DNA from: Immersiella caudata
Lineage: Eukaryota; Ascomycota; Sordariomycetes; Sordariales; Lasiosphaeriaceae
Assembly: GCA_030512335.1 (NCBI GenBank)
Contig: JAULSU010000005.1
Span: forward strand, 558,001 to 622,000
DNA: 64,000 nucleotides
Direction: 5' to 3'
In this document: positions 19,797 through 30,163 of the stretch, piece after piece
How positions within the stretch are numbered: position 1 is the stretch's first letter
Layout: each line of letters opens with the position of its first letter
Position numbers and translations under genes: made by a program
The notes under the pieces: model-generated
Database searches by the model: none
What the model saw: only the letters and a program-made list of their open reading frames with translations
Told to the model about the DNA's origin: nothing

Positions 19797-22475
19797 TTAG
19801 ACGTCTGTCCTTCCAGTCTCAGGTAAAAGAATATCCTCCCCCTGTGTCGTGTGGATCGTACCAGAGCCGTCAACAACATCAGGCACATGCATTGTCTCAT
19901 CGGCCATATCCCTAACTGGCGAGTCCCCAGAGGGATCCGTGACGAGAAGCTTGATGGCGATATCGGGGTTACCAACCATGATCCGCCTCACTCTCTCGAT
20001 AACTTTGTGTCCTTTCTCCTCTGAGCCTGAGATGCAAGATAGGCAGTCGATGATGATGAACACTCTGTCCCCCGTGGGCAAAGCGGATAGGAGTTCTTCG
20101 AGGAGTTTGAGGCCGTACTTGATCGTTGTTCGGGATTTCTTGGCAAACTCCTTGTCCTCGAGTCTCTCCAGATTTGCACTCTGTCTGCTCTCAGTGATAA
20201 AGTCGAGGAGCTGACCGTTGAGGCTGTTGAGCATGGCCATAGCGCCGGACCTGTCCTCTTCATAGGATGCGTTATTGCGATGCTTGCAAAAGAAGGCTAG
20301 GACCGGATATTTGTTCTCGCGGGCGAGGGCGAAGAAATACATGGCGGCTGAGAAGGAGAGAGGATTGTTGAGCTCTGCCGGAGGCAGCGGGAGATCGATG
20401 ACCATGATGCTGGATGCGTTCGCTCGGTTCCAAGCATCAAGCTGATCAGAACTGAGAATGAACGATGCAGCGTTCTTCTCATCGTGCCCGAGCGATTCTT
20501 GATGGGATAGACAGTCTTCCACATCTTCTTTCGGAGCGTGATTGAAGCCCTCTACCGCCTTCTGGAGACGGGTGAGCCACTTGGCGGCGGCGGCCTTGCT
20601 CTTCTCGACCCTATCCTGTGCCGAAATGGTTTCTCTCTGGAAACTGAGGCGTTGCATCTCTTCGTTGTCGACTGTATGCTCTGTAAGAATCCAGCCGCAG
20701 CAAATGTCGGAGCGACTTACGGCCTCCAGTCCTCGAGTCAAAGTGAGGATTGCTTGTGCAGAATCGGTAGAGCGCGTTTTCGAACTGGACGAGGAGGTCG
20801 TTCGCAGCGACCGAGTTCTCTTCCCTTACCCTGAGGAGGAGCTGTGTCTCGAAATTTTTGATCCAGGTGAAGGCTTCGTTTCCAACGTCTTCCATCCTAG
20901 CAACCGCCTCCTTCACCTCGTTTGCAACAACTAACGCGCCAACTTTGACCGTTTGCTCAATCCTGCCTAAACGCTCGTGGGCGCAGATGTCGACCTCTCT
21001 CTGGAAACTTTCCATCCGTTCCTTGAGCTCAGCCAGGGCGCCATTAACCGTCTTGCTGCTGTCGTCTTGGTTGTCGGATGGCCTTGAGAGGGGTTGAACC
21101 GCGGTGGCATCATGCTTGACTACAGCGCTGTTTGCTTTATTCGGCCGTTTAAATATGCCTTTCAACCGTTCTGCTTTGTCCGACAATGCCTTCCCCGAGT
21201 CGGTGATACGCGCTGTTTTAATTATGTTAGCAAACGCGTTTGCTCAATCGAACACTTGGCTCCAGGCAAAAGAGAGGTATATCTGCTCCGCGCGAAAACA
21301 CGTTGCCCAACTCAACAGAGACATCCAGCAAAATCAAACATGCATGGCCTGCATTATAAGTGGCCGTGTTCCGCATCCTTGAACACATATTATTTCCTTC
21401 AGAAGGCGTTGTTTACATTCAAAACGGCCTCGTCAATGTTCAAGGAGGCCTGATTAACATTGAACGAGAGCTTGTCCCACTGTCAAAACCACCAGGCGCA
21501 CTGCCAGTCAAAGTGCCCCTTTCTTCGGACCGAAGCCTCCGTATCAAGTATAAGGAGTGTGAGGCATAACAAAGAAAGCCAAGCCGACTTACTTTCGAAA
21601 GTGTTTGAAAGGGTCTCCACAATCCGCTCCAACACAGAGAATACAGCAACAAGAACCTCGTTCAACCGCTGGTGGAGCCGTGGTGACGTGCGATGTAGGT
21701 CTGCCAACCGCTGACAACCGTCAAGCGTCTCCGGAATCGTGGCTAGCCACTTTTGGATCGTTTCGCGTTGGGCTGCGTGCTTTTCTACGGCCGCGAGAAT
21801 CAACGTAAACCCTCCAGAAATCACCGAGCCGTACATGTCGTTGGGTATCAGACCGAGGATGGCCTCAACGCTATCCTTTTGCAAGTGGCGTTCGGCTCTG
21901 CGATAGCATCGCTGGGTGCTCAATGTTAGCTACTAGCTTCCATTCTAGGACAATATTTGCATCTCCTCAGACCTCCTGAGATAATAGGCCAAAGGGACTA
22001 AAGGGGCAAAAAGAGCATCAGTCGCACACACCCGAATAAATCCCTTGCAGGTTTTGGCGTAGAGTGCATTTTCGCGGCTCTCCTGAAGCATATTCGTAAT
22101 ACTGAGAACGTATTCCAAGTTGAAACCAGGGTCGTTGGGGCTTTTGATACCGTCGGCGATTTGGAGCTCCTTCTGAACATTCCTACTCTTGAGAGTGGTG
22201 GTGAGCCTCTCGAGGGTTTGTTGAAATTGCGCCATCGCTTTCTCGGATTCTTCGTAGTACTTTGCAGCATTGAAAACCACCCCTTTTCTTGCAAATTGGT
22301 CGATTTCGGGGATGAATTCTGTTTGATTTTGAAGGTCTTCGGCATGCTCAGCCGTTAGCTCCACACCTCCGAGCTGTATCAGTGCCTCTCTACCTGCCCT
22401 GTGCTCAATGAACTCGGCCGCGGAGTTCGTAAGCGTAGAGCGCCGGTAGATCAAGGGAGGCTGTGGAGGCTCCAT
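19797..22475 (-). CDS. DUF7708 protein with degenerate STAND-type NTPase region
   Basis: The model starts at ATG 22475. Introns are 21972-21898, 21592-21213 (380 bp, gtaagt...gctaac...aaaacag) and 20720-20672 (or 20681), giving about 724 residues. Exons 1-2 carry the DUF7708-type pattern found at the N-terminus of many fungal NACHT proteins (KDSVEAILGLIPNDMYGSV, then GGFTLILAAVEKHA). The third exon is helical. The last exon resembles the NTPase part of STAND proteins in layout (DAWNRANASSIMVIDLP, AMYFFALARENKYPVLAFF, then a Walker-B-like RVFIIIDCLSCI), but the place of the P-loop has no GxxxxGK[ST]. It therefore probably binds no nucleotide. It is divergent from the DUF7025-AAA+ gene. The first intron could use another donor 21 bases downstream. 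Confidence 0.72.
21418..21480. repeat. Three 21-bp imperfect tandem units inside the 380-bp intron
   Basis: About three units of 21 bp (plus strand: acattcaaaacggcctcgtc, then tgttcaaggaggcctgatta, then cattgaacgagagcttgtcc) stand in the long intron of the DUF7708 gene. As the unit is seven codons long, both strands stay open: plus reads IQNGLVN/VQGGLIN/IERELVP, minus reads LNIDEAV/LNVNNAF. No in-phase exon could be built around it. Confidence 0.55.
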
Positions 22476-23510
22476 AAGGGGCGTTGATGGTAATGTGTTG
22501 GCTGGGTTCCAGCAGGCGACACAAGTACTTAAGGACGCGTAGTAGTGATGTTGGTATCCAGTAGAAGAAATGAGTTTGACCACCCACAGCCAACCCGAGA
22601 GTCCTGCGACGAACCGAGAAAGGCGTTATTGAGGGGTAAAAGGGTGTGTGAGGTATCTCTAGGAGCCCTGCAGGGGATCTCTCGAAGCCCTATCAGGGAT
22701 CTTTGGGAGTCTCGTGAGGTATCTCTGAAAGCCCTGTGAGGGATTCCTGGAAACCCTGTGGGAGGATTTTTGAAAGCCCTATGACAAGCCGAAGAAGGCG
22801 CAACGAAAGATATAAGGAGGTGTGTGAGGGTCATCAAGAGCCCTGTGAGGTATCTTCGGAAACCCCGGAAGGGATCTTTAAGAGCCCCGTTACGAGCTGT
22901 AAAAGGCGTCGTTGGAATGCAACAAGGTAGTCAAATGAACATTCAATGCCCTTTACCCTAGAAACAGGTTCTTTAGAGGGGGCAAGGAGGTTTTGGCGAC
23001 TCTCCATAAAGCGGGGAGGGATTCCTCCACAGCGTCGTTGGGAAGCATGCGTCCGCCAAGGCAACAACCAACGGTGCCCCGCCATGGTGTGCCTGCCCCC
23101 TTTTGCTGCATGGGACTTGTGTCCGGCAACAGCCAGTGCGAATAGGGATCATCGAAATCCTGGAAGGCACACAGCCAGCAGTTGCATACAGTACTATCCC
23201 GCATTCGCACTGACTATGTCCCGTTTCATTTGGCCTGGGGCATTGCGCGACCGATCCTTTATGCATTCTATCTTGAGACGCAGCGAAATGATTTGGTGCT
23301 TGCCGAAGCAAACGCGCCCAACCCCTCCAATCGGGCTTTCACGGACAACCTGCGCCTGTGTTTCGAGTCCACCAAAAGTCAGCATGAGTACTTGAGCCTC
23401 ATCCCTAATACCTTCGCCCACCGCCCTGGGACGCAAACTTCATTCCTTTCCCTCCAACCGCCACATGGAGCCGCTTTCCATGAGAATCAAAGCTAATTCC
23501 ATAAAACAAC
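22476..23510. other. Divergent promoter region between the DUF7708 and AAA+ genes
   Basis: One kilobase separates the two start codons. About 300 bp next to the DUF7708 gene are occupied by a minisatellite (separate entry). The rest, 22931-23510, holds no recognised gene. The plus-strand frame at 23182-23496 has no family resemblance. Confidence 0.55.
22606..22930. repeat. 22-nt minisatellite, about nine units in a nested arrangement
   Basis: Units close to ggatctctgaaagccctgtg (plus two bases, ag) recur about nine times: six in series at about 22648-22783 and three at about 22829-22894. They are separated and flanked by three copies of a diverged spacer containing aaggcg and gtgtgtgagg (near 22615, 22795 and 22902). 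The unit length is not a multiple of three and the copies differ by substitutions and single-base length changes, so it is not a protein repeat. Confidence 0.75.
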
Positions 23511-26500
23511 ATGGTTCTACCGGATCCCGCCGCCCAAGCCGAGCGCGCAGAGGATTGCGAGGATGTACCACAACTATCACGCCCCGAAGGACCGTCAGCG
23601 GGCTCTAATCTGTCATTAATGGGCAACGTGGGCACTGAACTGGCTACTGCCATTGTTGAGAGTCACGATGACGAAGAGGCGGGTGTCGCGGTTGGCGACA
23701 GCGCTACTGCGGGGAATATTGATGCTGAGAACGACAGCGACCAGGATGGCAGCCAAGACTCTTCTATTAAGGATTTTTCCAGCGTCGCTGGATCTGACTA
23801 TCTTTCCATTTCTGAGGCATCAGACAACTCTGGATTGATGGGGAAAGCAGCCAGGTCCCTATCTAGCAGGGCTCTCTTCGAGGTTTACAAGAAGCGGCTT
23901 CGGCGCAACCGCAAGCTCCGTCGGGGCCAGACAGTGCGCTTTCAGCAGCCAGTGCCGGGCAAAACTGGCTCGAAGGGACCGATGCGAACTATGCCGCATG
24001 AGTTTGTGGTCGATTCAGGTGAAGCTCAGGCGTCCGCTCTCGTCAGAGGGGTCGTCGACTATCTACGAGTCCTAGAAAGTCGAATCAAGCGCGTCGAATC
24101 TGGAAAGATAAAGCCGAACGCGCTACCGATGGGCCCTCGCGGCCCCCCAAAGACTGCCAAGCTCCAAGGTGATGTGGAACTCACGGTCAAGTTCTTCGAT
24201 GCGAATGCATACAGAGATCTTATGCCGACCCGCGGCGAGTTTCCAGAAGTCCATCCCGGGACCCCCAACAGCGCAGTGCCAACCGCGGCACAGCCAGGCC
24301 ACTTCTTGTGCGCAGAAGACACTCAACAAATTGTCCGAGTTCTATTCAGAAGTGTCGCCGTCGCCCCGTCTGAAGGCAACGATATCTCGTCGCCCCTCAC
24401 CGCCCTGACAGAGGCACCCAACCCGGATGATATCGAAATCATCGCCCTCGGAATTACTTCTTCATACTTTGAGGACTTCTCGATCCGCCACCGTTCAAGC
24501 GCCGGGTTTGGGAGGCTGAAGTTAGGCACGCCTTTCCGACCGCTCATCAGGCTTCATGCTCGCCTCCGGAGCCATCTTGACAAACTTGAACGCATGTATG
24601 GAGGCAACGGGTCATCAAGTCCCTCGGAGTCGGCAGTCGAAGTGCAAAGCAAGGCCAATCAACGTAACTCCAACAGTCTTCCGGCCAACGAACCCAAGTT
24701 TCTCCACTTCCACGCCGAGGCTCTTCCCCACTTCCGAGTTATCATGGAATTCATCGACAAGTACTTCGCAAAGCAAATCTTATTGCTCAGCCGGCTGAAG
24801 AGCGGCGAAGAGCACGAAGTAGCTTTCCAGGACCTGTGGTGTCTTTTTGACGCTGGTACCATCGTATATCGTCCTCCCACCGAGTCCCTTCGCGGCGGCG
24901 TCGACGTTGTTTCCGATGACAGCCCGCCTGCTGTATTTAGAGCCACATCTCAAGCCTATCGTGTTGTCTCGACGTCTGGGGGGGTGCCTATGCTCAGTCA
25001 CGTCATGGACGGTCGAAGTCCGAGGGCAAGGAGTGGGCTGGTCGACCATCCAGAAACCGAAGAAAGCCACTCCACCAACCCGAGGAAGATCAGGGCTGCT
25101 TACACCGAGTTCTATGTGTATTGCGCGAGTGTCGACTTCGACGGTACTGCGTATGGGGTTATTCGCCAAATATTTGTGTTCAAGCCGTTCGAAGGTCGAG
25201 TTGAAGTGAAAAGCCTTCAGGCCTACCCGGTATCAGCCTCGCCGGATCTTTACCCCTCATTACTAGCACGTGGAAGAGCTTTCATTGCCGCTACAAATGT
25301 CTCGCACATGCAGTACGAGGGCTTGACGTCGGGAACCGTTCGTGAGGAGATCAACAGCCCAGTGGTCGTTGACATGACCCTTGCGTTCCAGTCTGATGGG
25401 GATCCAGGGAAGAAACTGATCCATATTCCAGAGTTCTCGCGAGGCATGGCCCAATGGATTTGGAGCAACGGTCTCGAAATGTTTGACATTTTCTCGTCGT
25501 CATCAAATAGTGCCTGCAGTCATCCTTGGTGCTTTGCTCTCCGCCACTGCCATAACCCCTATGAAAGCATCCAGAGAGCCAACCGGGAGACAGTCGAGAG
25601 CGTTATTCGCGCGGTGCTGGACGATTTCGAGGACCCGGAAGCGAACAAGGTGGGCAGTGGCAACCTTTGTCGTCTCTTAGAGACTCAAGACCTGCTTGCC
25701 CTCCTTCCTGGAGCTGTGCCTGGTTTCGCGCTGAGGAGCCGGAAATGGGGTGAGTTGGCCTGCGATCCGGATATGGTCCTGTATTGACTCTCCCTAGTAC
25801 TGCTCGACCTCGACCTCCTCAAGCCTGTTCAACAGAACAATGAATGGGGCAATCTAGTCCTCCCGCCCGGCCATAGAGAAATGGTACAGGCCATGGTTGA
25901 AACGCACACAAAAGGGCTTGGTCCCAGAAAAGAGATTGCCGGGATGGATTTAGTCAGTGGGAAAGGTCAGCACAAAAATGCAATTACTTACTGTTCTCCG
26001 AGCTGCTGCTGACACAAGACATTAGGCAAGGGCTGCATTATACTTTTGCATGGAGTCCCGGGTGTTGGAAAGACCTCCACCGCCGAGTGTGTTGCAGCGC
26101 ATACGAAGAAGCCCCTTTATCCCATCACCTGCGGCAAGTCTCCAATCCTTAGTCTGACCCTCCCTGCAGAAGGCTGACCAGTAACAGGTGACATCGGGTA
26201 CAGTCCCGAGGAAGTCGAAAAAAACATGGAAGGGCACTTTAGACTGGCTCACAGATGGGGTTGCGTTCTGCTTCTCGACGAGGCTGACGTTTTCCTTGCC
26301 AAGCGCGATGTGAGTCCCCACTGCCTGAGCCCTTCCCCAGGCAGATACCTGACATCCTGCAGCAACGGGACATCCAACGCAACGGACTCGTGTCTGTCTT
26401 CCTCCGCATCTTGGAGTACTACTCCGGTATTCTATTCCTCACCACCAACCGGGTGGGCGCCATTGACGATGCATTCCGCTCACGGCTGCATCTGACGCTG

Positions 26501-27160
26501 TATTACCCCAAGCTCGACCGTGAGCAAACGCTCTCCATCTTCCGTCGGAACTTCCGACGGGTCGGCGAGATCAATGTCGACCGCGAGCGTAACGGTCTGG
26601 TTCCATTCGAGTACAAGGCTGCGAGGAAGCGCGTGATCCCATGGGTCAAAGATAACTGGGAGTCGCTCGCCTGGAACGGTCGGCAGATTCGCAATACGTT
26701 CCAGACGGTCATGGCTTTGGCTGAGTTCCACGCCAACAACAAAGGAGATGGAGCGCTGCCGGCGCTGTCCAGGAAGCACTTCCAGATCGTGGCGCACGCG
26801 TCAGACCAGTTCAACAAGTACCTGAAGGCCACACATGGGTTTGACGAGGACCGTGTGGCGAAGCGAGACTTTGTGCGAGCCATGGAGTATACGCCTGACA
26901 GCAGCTTTGTCTACCGGGGACGTGACAAAGATGTGACGGATTCGAGCTCGGAGGAGACTGAGTCTGACAGTGCTGATGAGCCAAGTTCGGACCAGGACAA
27001 CGACTCGGAGGAGACTGATGCTACGAAGAGAAAAAAGAGCAAGAAGGGGAAGAAGAAGCAGAAGAGCGACGACAAGAAAAGCAAGAAGGGTAAAGGAAAG
27101 GAGAAGAAGACGAAGGAGAAAAAGAAGGAGAGGAGTGAAGAGAGCGAGGACACGGAGTAA
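23511..27160 (+). CDS. DUF7025 AAA+ ATPase with acidic N-terminus and Lys-rich tail
   Basis: Five exons: 23511-25749, 25798-25965, 26026-26133, 26188-26309 and 26363-27160, giving 1144 residues. All introns are GT-AG except 26134-26187, which is GC-AG (G|gcaagt...taacag). The N-terminal 130 residues are acidic and disordered. Residues around 400-560 match the fungal DUF7025 region (EALPHFRVIMEFIDKYF, FQDLWCLFDAGTIVY, GVIRQIFVFKPF). The AAA+ core has Walker A GVPGVGKT at 812-819, Walker B VLLLDEAD ending at 872, then NGLVSVFLRILEYYSGILFL, sensor TTNR and an arginine-finger region FRSRLH. The last 75 residues are alternating acidic and Lys-rich. Related fungal proteins are widespread with unknown substrate. 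Role in unfolding or remodelling is family-level inference. Confidence 0.92.
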
Positions 27161-27604
27161 CCTTGGATATTCACTCGATTAGAGAAACAAGTTTGCCCAT
27201 CATTAGAAGAACAGGGGCTCTATGATAGAATTGGGAAGCGGTTTTGTGAATCTCAAGAGGCGTCTGAAGGATTTTTTTGGTGCTTTTTGTGCTGACAAGC
27301 AAGGCCTCCTGGGAATGCGACGAGCCGTCCTTGACACTAGCAAGCAAGGCCTACTGGGAATGCAATGAGGCATATCCTATTCCGCCAAGGGACATGGAAG
27401 GAGGTCAAACTCGTTTCTCCCACCACCTGGCACCGAAGGTTCAGCTACTGGCCGTGTTGGAGGAGCTCACTAATGCCATGTTTCCTTCTTTCAGGCCCGA
27501 TTGTGGAAAACCGACGTCAAAATACAATCCCAAACACCCATGGATGCAAGAATCTAGTTACACTATATTACAGACAATGAGAATGCACAAGGGGAACCGC
27601 GCCC
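27161..27604. other. 3' flank between convergent AAA+ and GUF1 genes
   Basis: Apart from the 45-bp-period repeat it holds only a frame at 27277-27645 that runs across the repeat into the antisense of the last GUF1 exon. That frame has no ATG of good context and no family resemblance. Confidence 0.5.
27297..27369. repeat. Two 28-bp direct repeats, 45-bp period
   Basis: aagcaaggcctcctgggaat at 27297 and aagcaaggcctactgggaat at 27342 are nearly identical for 28 bp. The 45-bp period keeps a plus frame open and yields SKASWECDE and SKAYWECNE. They lie 140 bp after the AAA+ stop codon, in its 3' flank. Confidence 0.7.
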
Positions 27605-29757
27605 CTACTTCGTCAGGAACTTCTGGAACGCAGACTGTTCAATGACCACGTTGCCCACGGCCCGTAGCCTCTTCCTTCCTTCCTTTTGCTTTTCCAAGAG
27701 TTTCCTCCGCCGCGAGATATCACTGGCGTGGAGCTTGGCGAGCACGTCCTTGCGGAACGGCTTGATGGTCTCGCGGGCGACGATCCGTCTCCCAGCAGCA
27801 GCCTGGATGACGATTTCTGGACAAGAGTTAGCCAATGACCTCAGAATAACAACACTCAACGAGGAAACATACCAAAATACTGCCGATCCACATGCTCCTT
27901 GAATTTGGTCACCCATTTCCTCCCCAGCCTTGCAACCTGGCTGCTATGCACAACCTTGGCAATGGCGTCCACAGGCTCCTTGTTCACCAGCAGGTTCATC
28001 TTGACCAGATCACTCTGACGCCACCCGGCATCCTCATAGTCGAGCGTGGCGTACCCCTTGCTGGCGCCCTTGAGCTTGCCGAACAAGTCATCCACCAAGC
28101 TCGACGCGGGCAGCTCATACTTAAGAATGACTTGTGTAGCATGGAAGTACTCGATGCTCTTCTGCGAGCCGCGGGCGGCTTCACAAATCTCGATGACGCG
28201 CCCCATGTACTCATCAGGGAGGGTGATTGTAGCGTTGACGAACGGCTCGTATATCGTGGCGCTGCGCAAGCGGTGGTCTTCGTGGTCGGGGAACTCGGCG
28301 GGGTTGGTGACGATGATCTCCTCGCCAGTGCTCCATACCACCTTGGTCGGCACCGCCGGCTCCGTGATGATGATATCGGCGCCGTGTTCCTGTCTCAGCC
28401 GATCCTGGAAGACGGAGCAGTGCAAACTCCCCAGGAACCCCAACCGCCACCCCGCCCCAAGCGCATCCGAGTGGTCCTTCTGCAGCGTGATGCTACGGTC
28501 GTTGAGCACCAACTGCCCAATGCTGTCCGCGAGTTTGTGATAATCCCCCTGATCCGTCGGGAACGCCGCCACAAACACCATCGGCTTGGGCTCCTCGAAC
28601 CCCGGATACGGCTCCACCTTGTTCTCCGATCCCACATGCGTAAACGTATCCCCAATTTTCGAGTCCTGAATCTTCTTCATCCCCGGGTTAAAAAAGACAT
28701 ACCCAACCTGTCCCGCCCTCAACGTCTTCTGTGGCACCGGCCCCGGATACTGAATCCCCACCTCCCCCACAAAGTACTCCTTCCCCGTGGCATAGCTCAC
28801 TACCTTGTCCCCCGCCTTCACCGTCCCATCAAACACCCGCACCAGCAAAACCACGCCCTTGAACGTATCATACCACGAATCCACCAGCAACATCCTCAAC
28901 GGCTTCCCCGCATCCCCCTCCGGCGCCGGCACATGCTCAATCACCGCTGGCAATATCTCCCCCACGCCCAGCCCCGTCTTCGCGCTCACCCTCACCGCCA
29001 TCGACGTATCCAGCTCAAACACCTCCTCCAGCTGCCCCAGCGCGCGATCCACATCCGCCGTCGGCAAATCAATCTTGTTCACCACCGGCACCAGCGACAA
29101 CCCCTGCGCAAACGCCAGGTAAAAGTTCGCCACCGTCTGCGCCTGCACCCCCTGCGACGCATCCACGAGCAACAGCGCCCCTCCGCACGACGCGTAGGAC
29201 CGCGTGACCTCCGCGCGGAAGTCCACATGCCCCGGTGTATCTACCAGATGTAGCAGGTAATCCTGCCCCTTGTAGCGGTGTATCATGGTGCACGTCTGCG
29301 CCTTGACGGTGATGCCTCTTTCGCGCTCGACGTCGAGCTTGTCAAGCACCTGCTTGTTGCCATCGCCGGGGGTGATGGTGCCCGTGTGTTCGAGGAGGCG
29401 ATCGCTAAGTGTGCTCTTGCCGTGGTCGATGTGAGCGACGATGCAAAAGTTGCGGTAGTGCTCGAGGGGAATGGCGTTGATGCGTTCCTGGATTTCCGCG
29501 GCGCGGGGGTCGAGTGTAGGGCCGAGTTTGCCGCCGGCGCTGATGAAGCGGGATTGGCGCTGCCATGGCTCGAGAGAGAGGATTGGGGAGGTTTGGGAGT
29601 TGTCGGTGAGGGTCGGGCGTGGTCGTGTTTGCGACGAGAGGCCGCGAGGGCGAGGGCGAGGGCTACCTCGGAAGGGGGAAATCGCCAGCGCTCGGCGTCG
29701 CAGCGGCAGACGCAGCCATGGTCGCATGAGGGCGTTGAGACCCGACGCGCCACGCAT
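27605..29757 (-). CDS. guf1: Mitochondrial translation factor GUF1 (EF4/LepA)
   Basis: Two exons (intron 27872-27817, gtatgt...gctaac...ccag) give 698 residues from ATG 29757. The first 70 residues are Arg/Ser-rich without acidic residues, a mitochondrial presequence. The GTPase motifs are complete: AHIDHGKST (G1, about 108-116), ERGITVKAQ (G2), DTPGHVDF (G3) and NKIDLP (G4). LepA-specific marks follow: IQYPGPVP, DHSDALGAGWRLGFLG, the LepA C-terminal IVIQAAAGRRIVARETIKP and the basic end with KKLL-type repeats (RRRKLLEKQKEG). It acts at the inner mitochondrial membrane on mitoribosomes, promoting translation fidelity under stress. It is convergent with the AAA+ gene. Confidence 0.98.
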
Positions 29758-30163
29758 CCAATTGGCGCTTCAGGACATGAAATCCCTAGAAAGGAGAGAT
29801 TGTGGCGGTGATTTGGTGCGGTTCGGCTTCAACTGTGCGGTTCGAGGTCCAGCTTTGACACGCTAAATTTCGTGCCCGCCAGGATTCACAAGATCCTTAT
29901 CTTATCGTATCTCACACCAAAATGTATTGCAACTCCAGTCACTTCACATTTCCGTCCCAGCAAGGGTATAATTTAAGTACAGGTACCAGTCCCATCCCCT
30001 TTTCGTCCAAACCTGTATCGAAAGCCTCCCATATAAACAAAACCCCATGTATCGACACTGACGACTTCTTCCAGCTACCACATGCAGACAAATGAACAGC
30101 CATGTGAATACACAAATCGCACCCCGCACTTCATTGCGTGTCAACATACACATTCCTCATTAT
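29758..30163. other. Intergenic spacer
   Basis: This lies between the GUF1 start and the MIT-gene stop, both on the minus strand. AT-richer than the flanks; no gene is seen. It should hold the GUF1 promoter. Confidence 0.5.

Noticed and set aside
22529..22837. Minus-strand frame across the minisatellite as a repeat protein
   Set aside because: The unit is 22 nt, not a multiple of three, so copies are read in changing frames and no protein repeat is conserved.
27892..29253. A 453-codon plus-strand open frame rich in Arg/His
   Set aside because: It is antisense to GUF1; the composition is a by-product of codon bias on the other strand.
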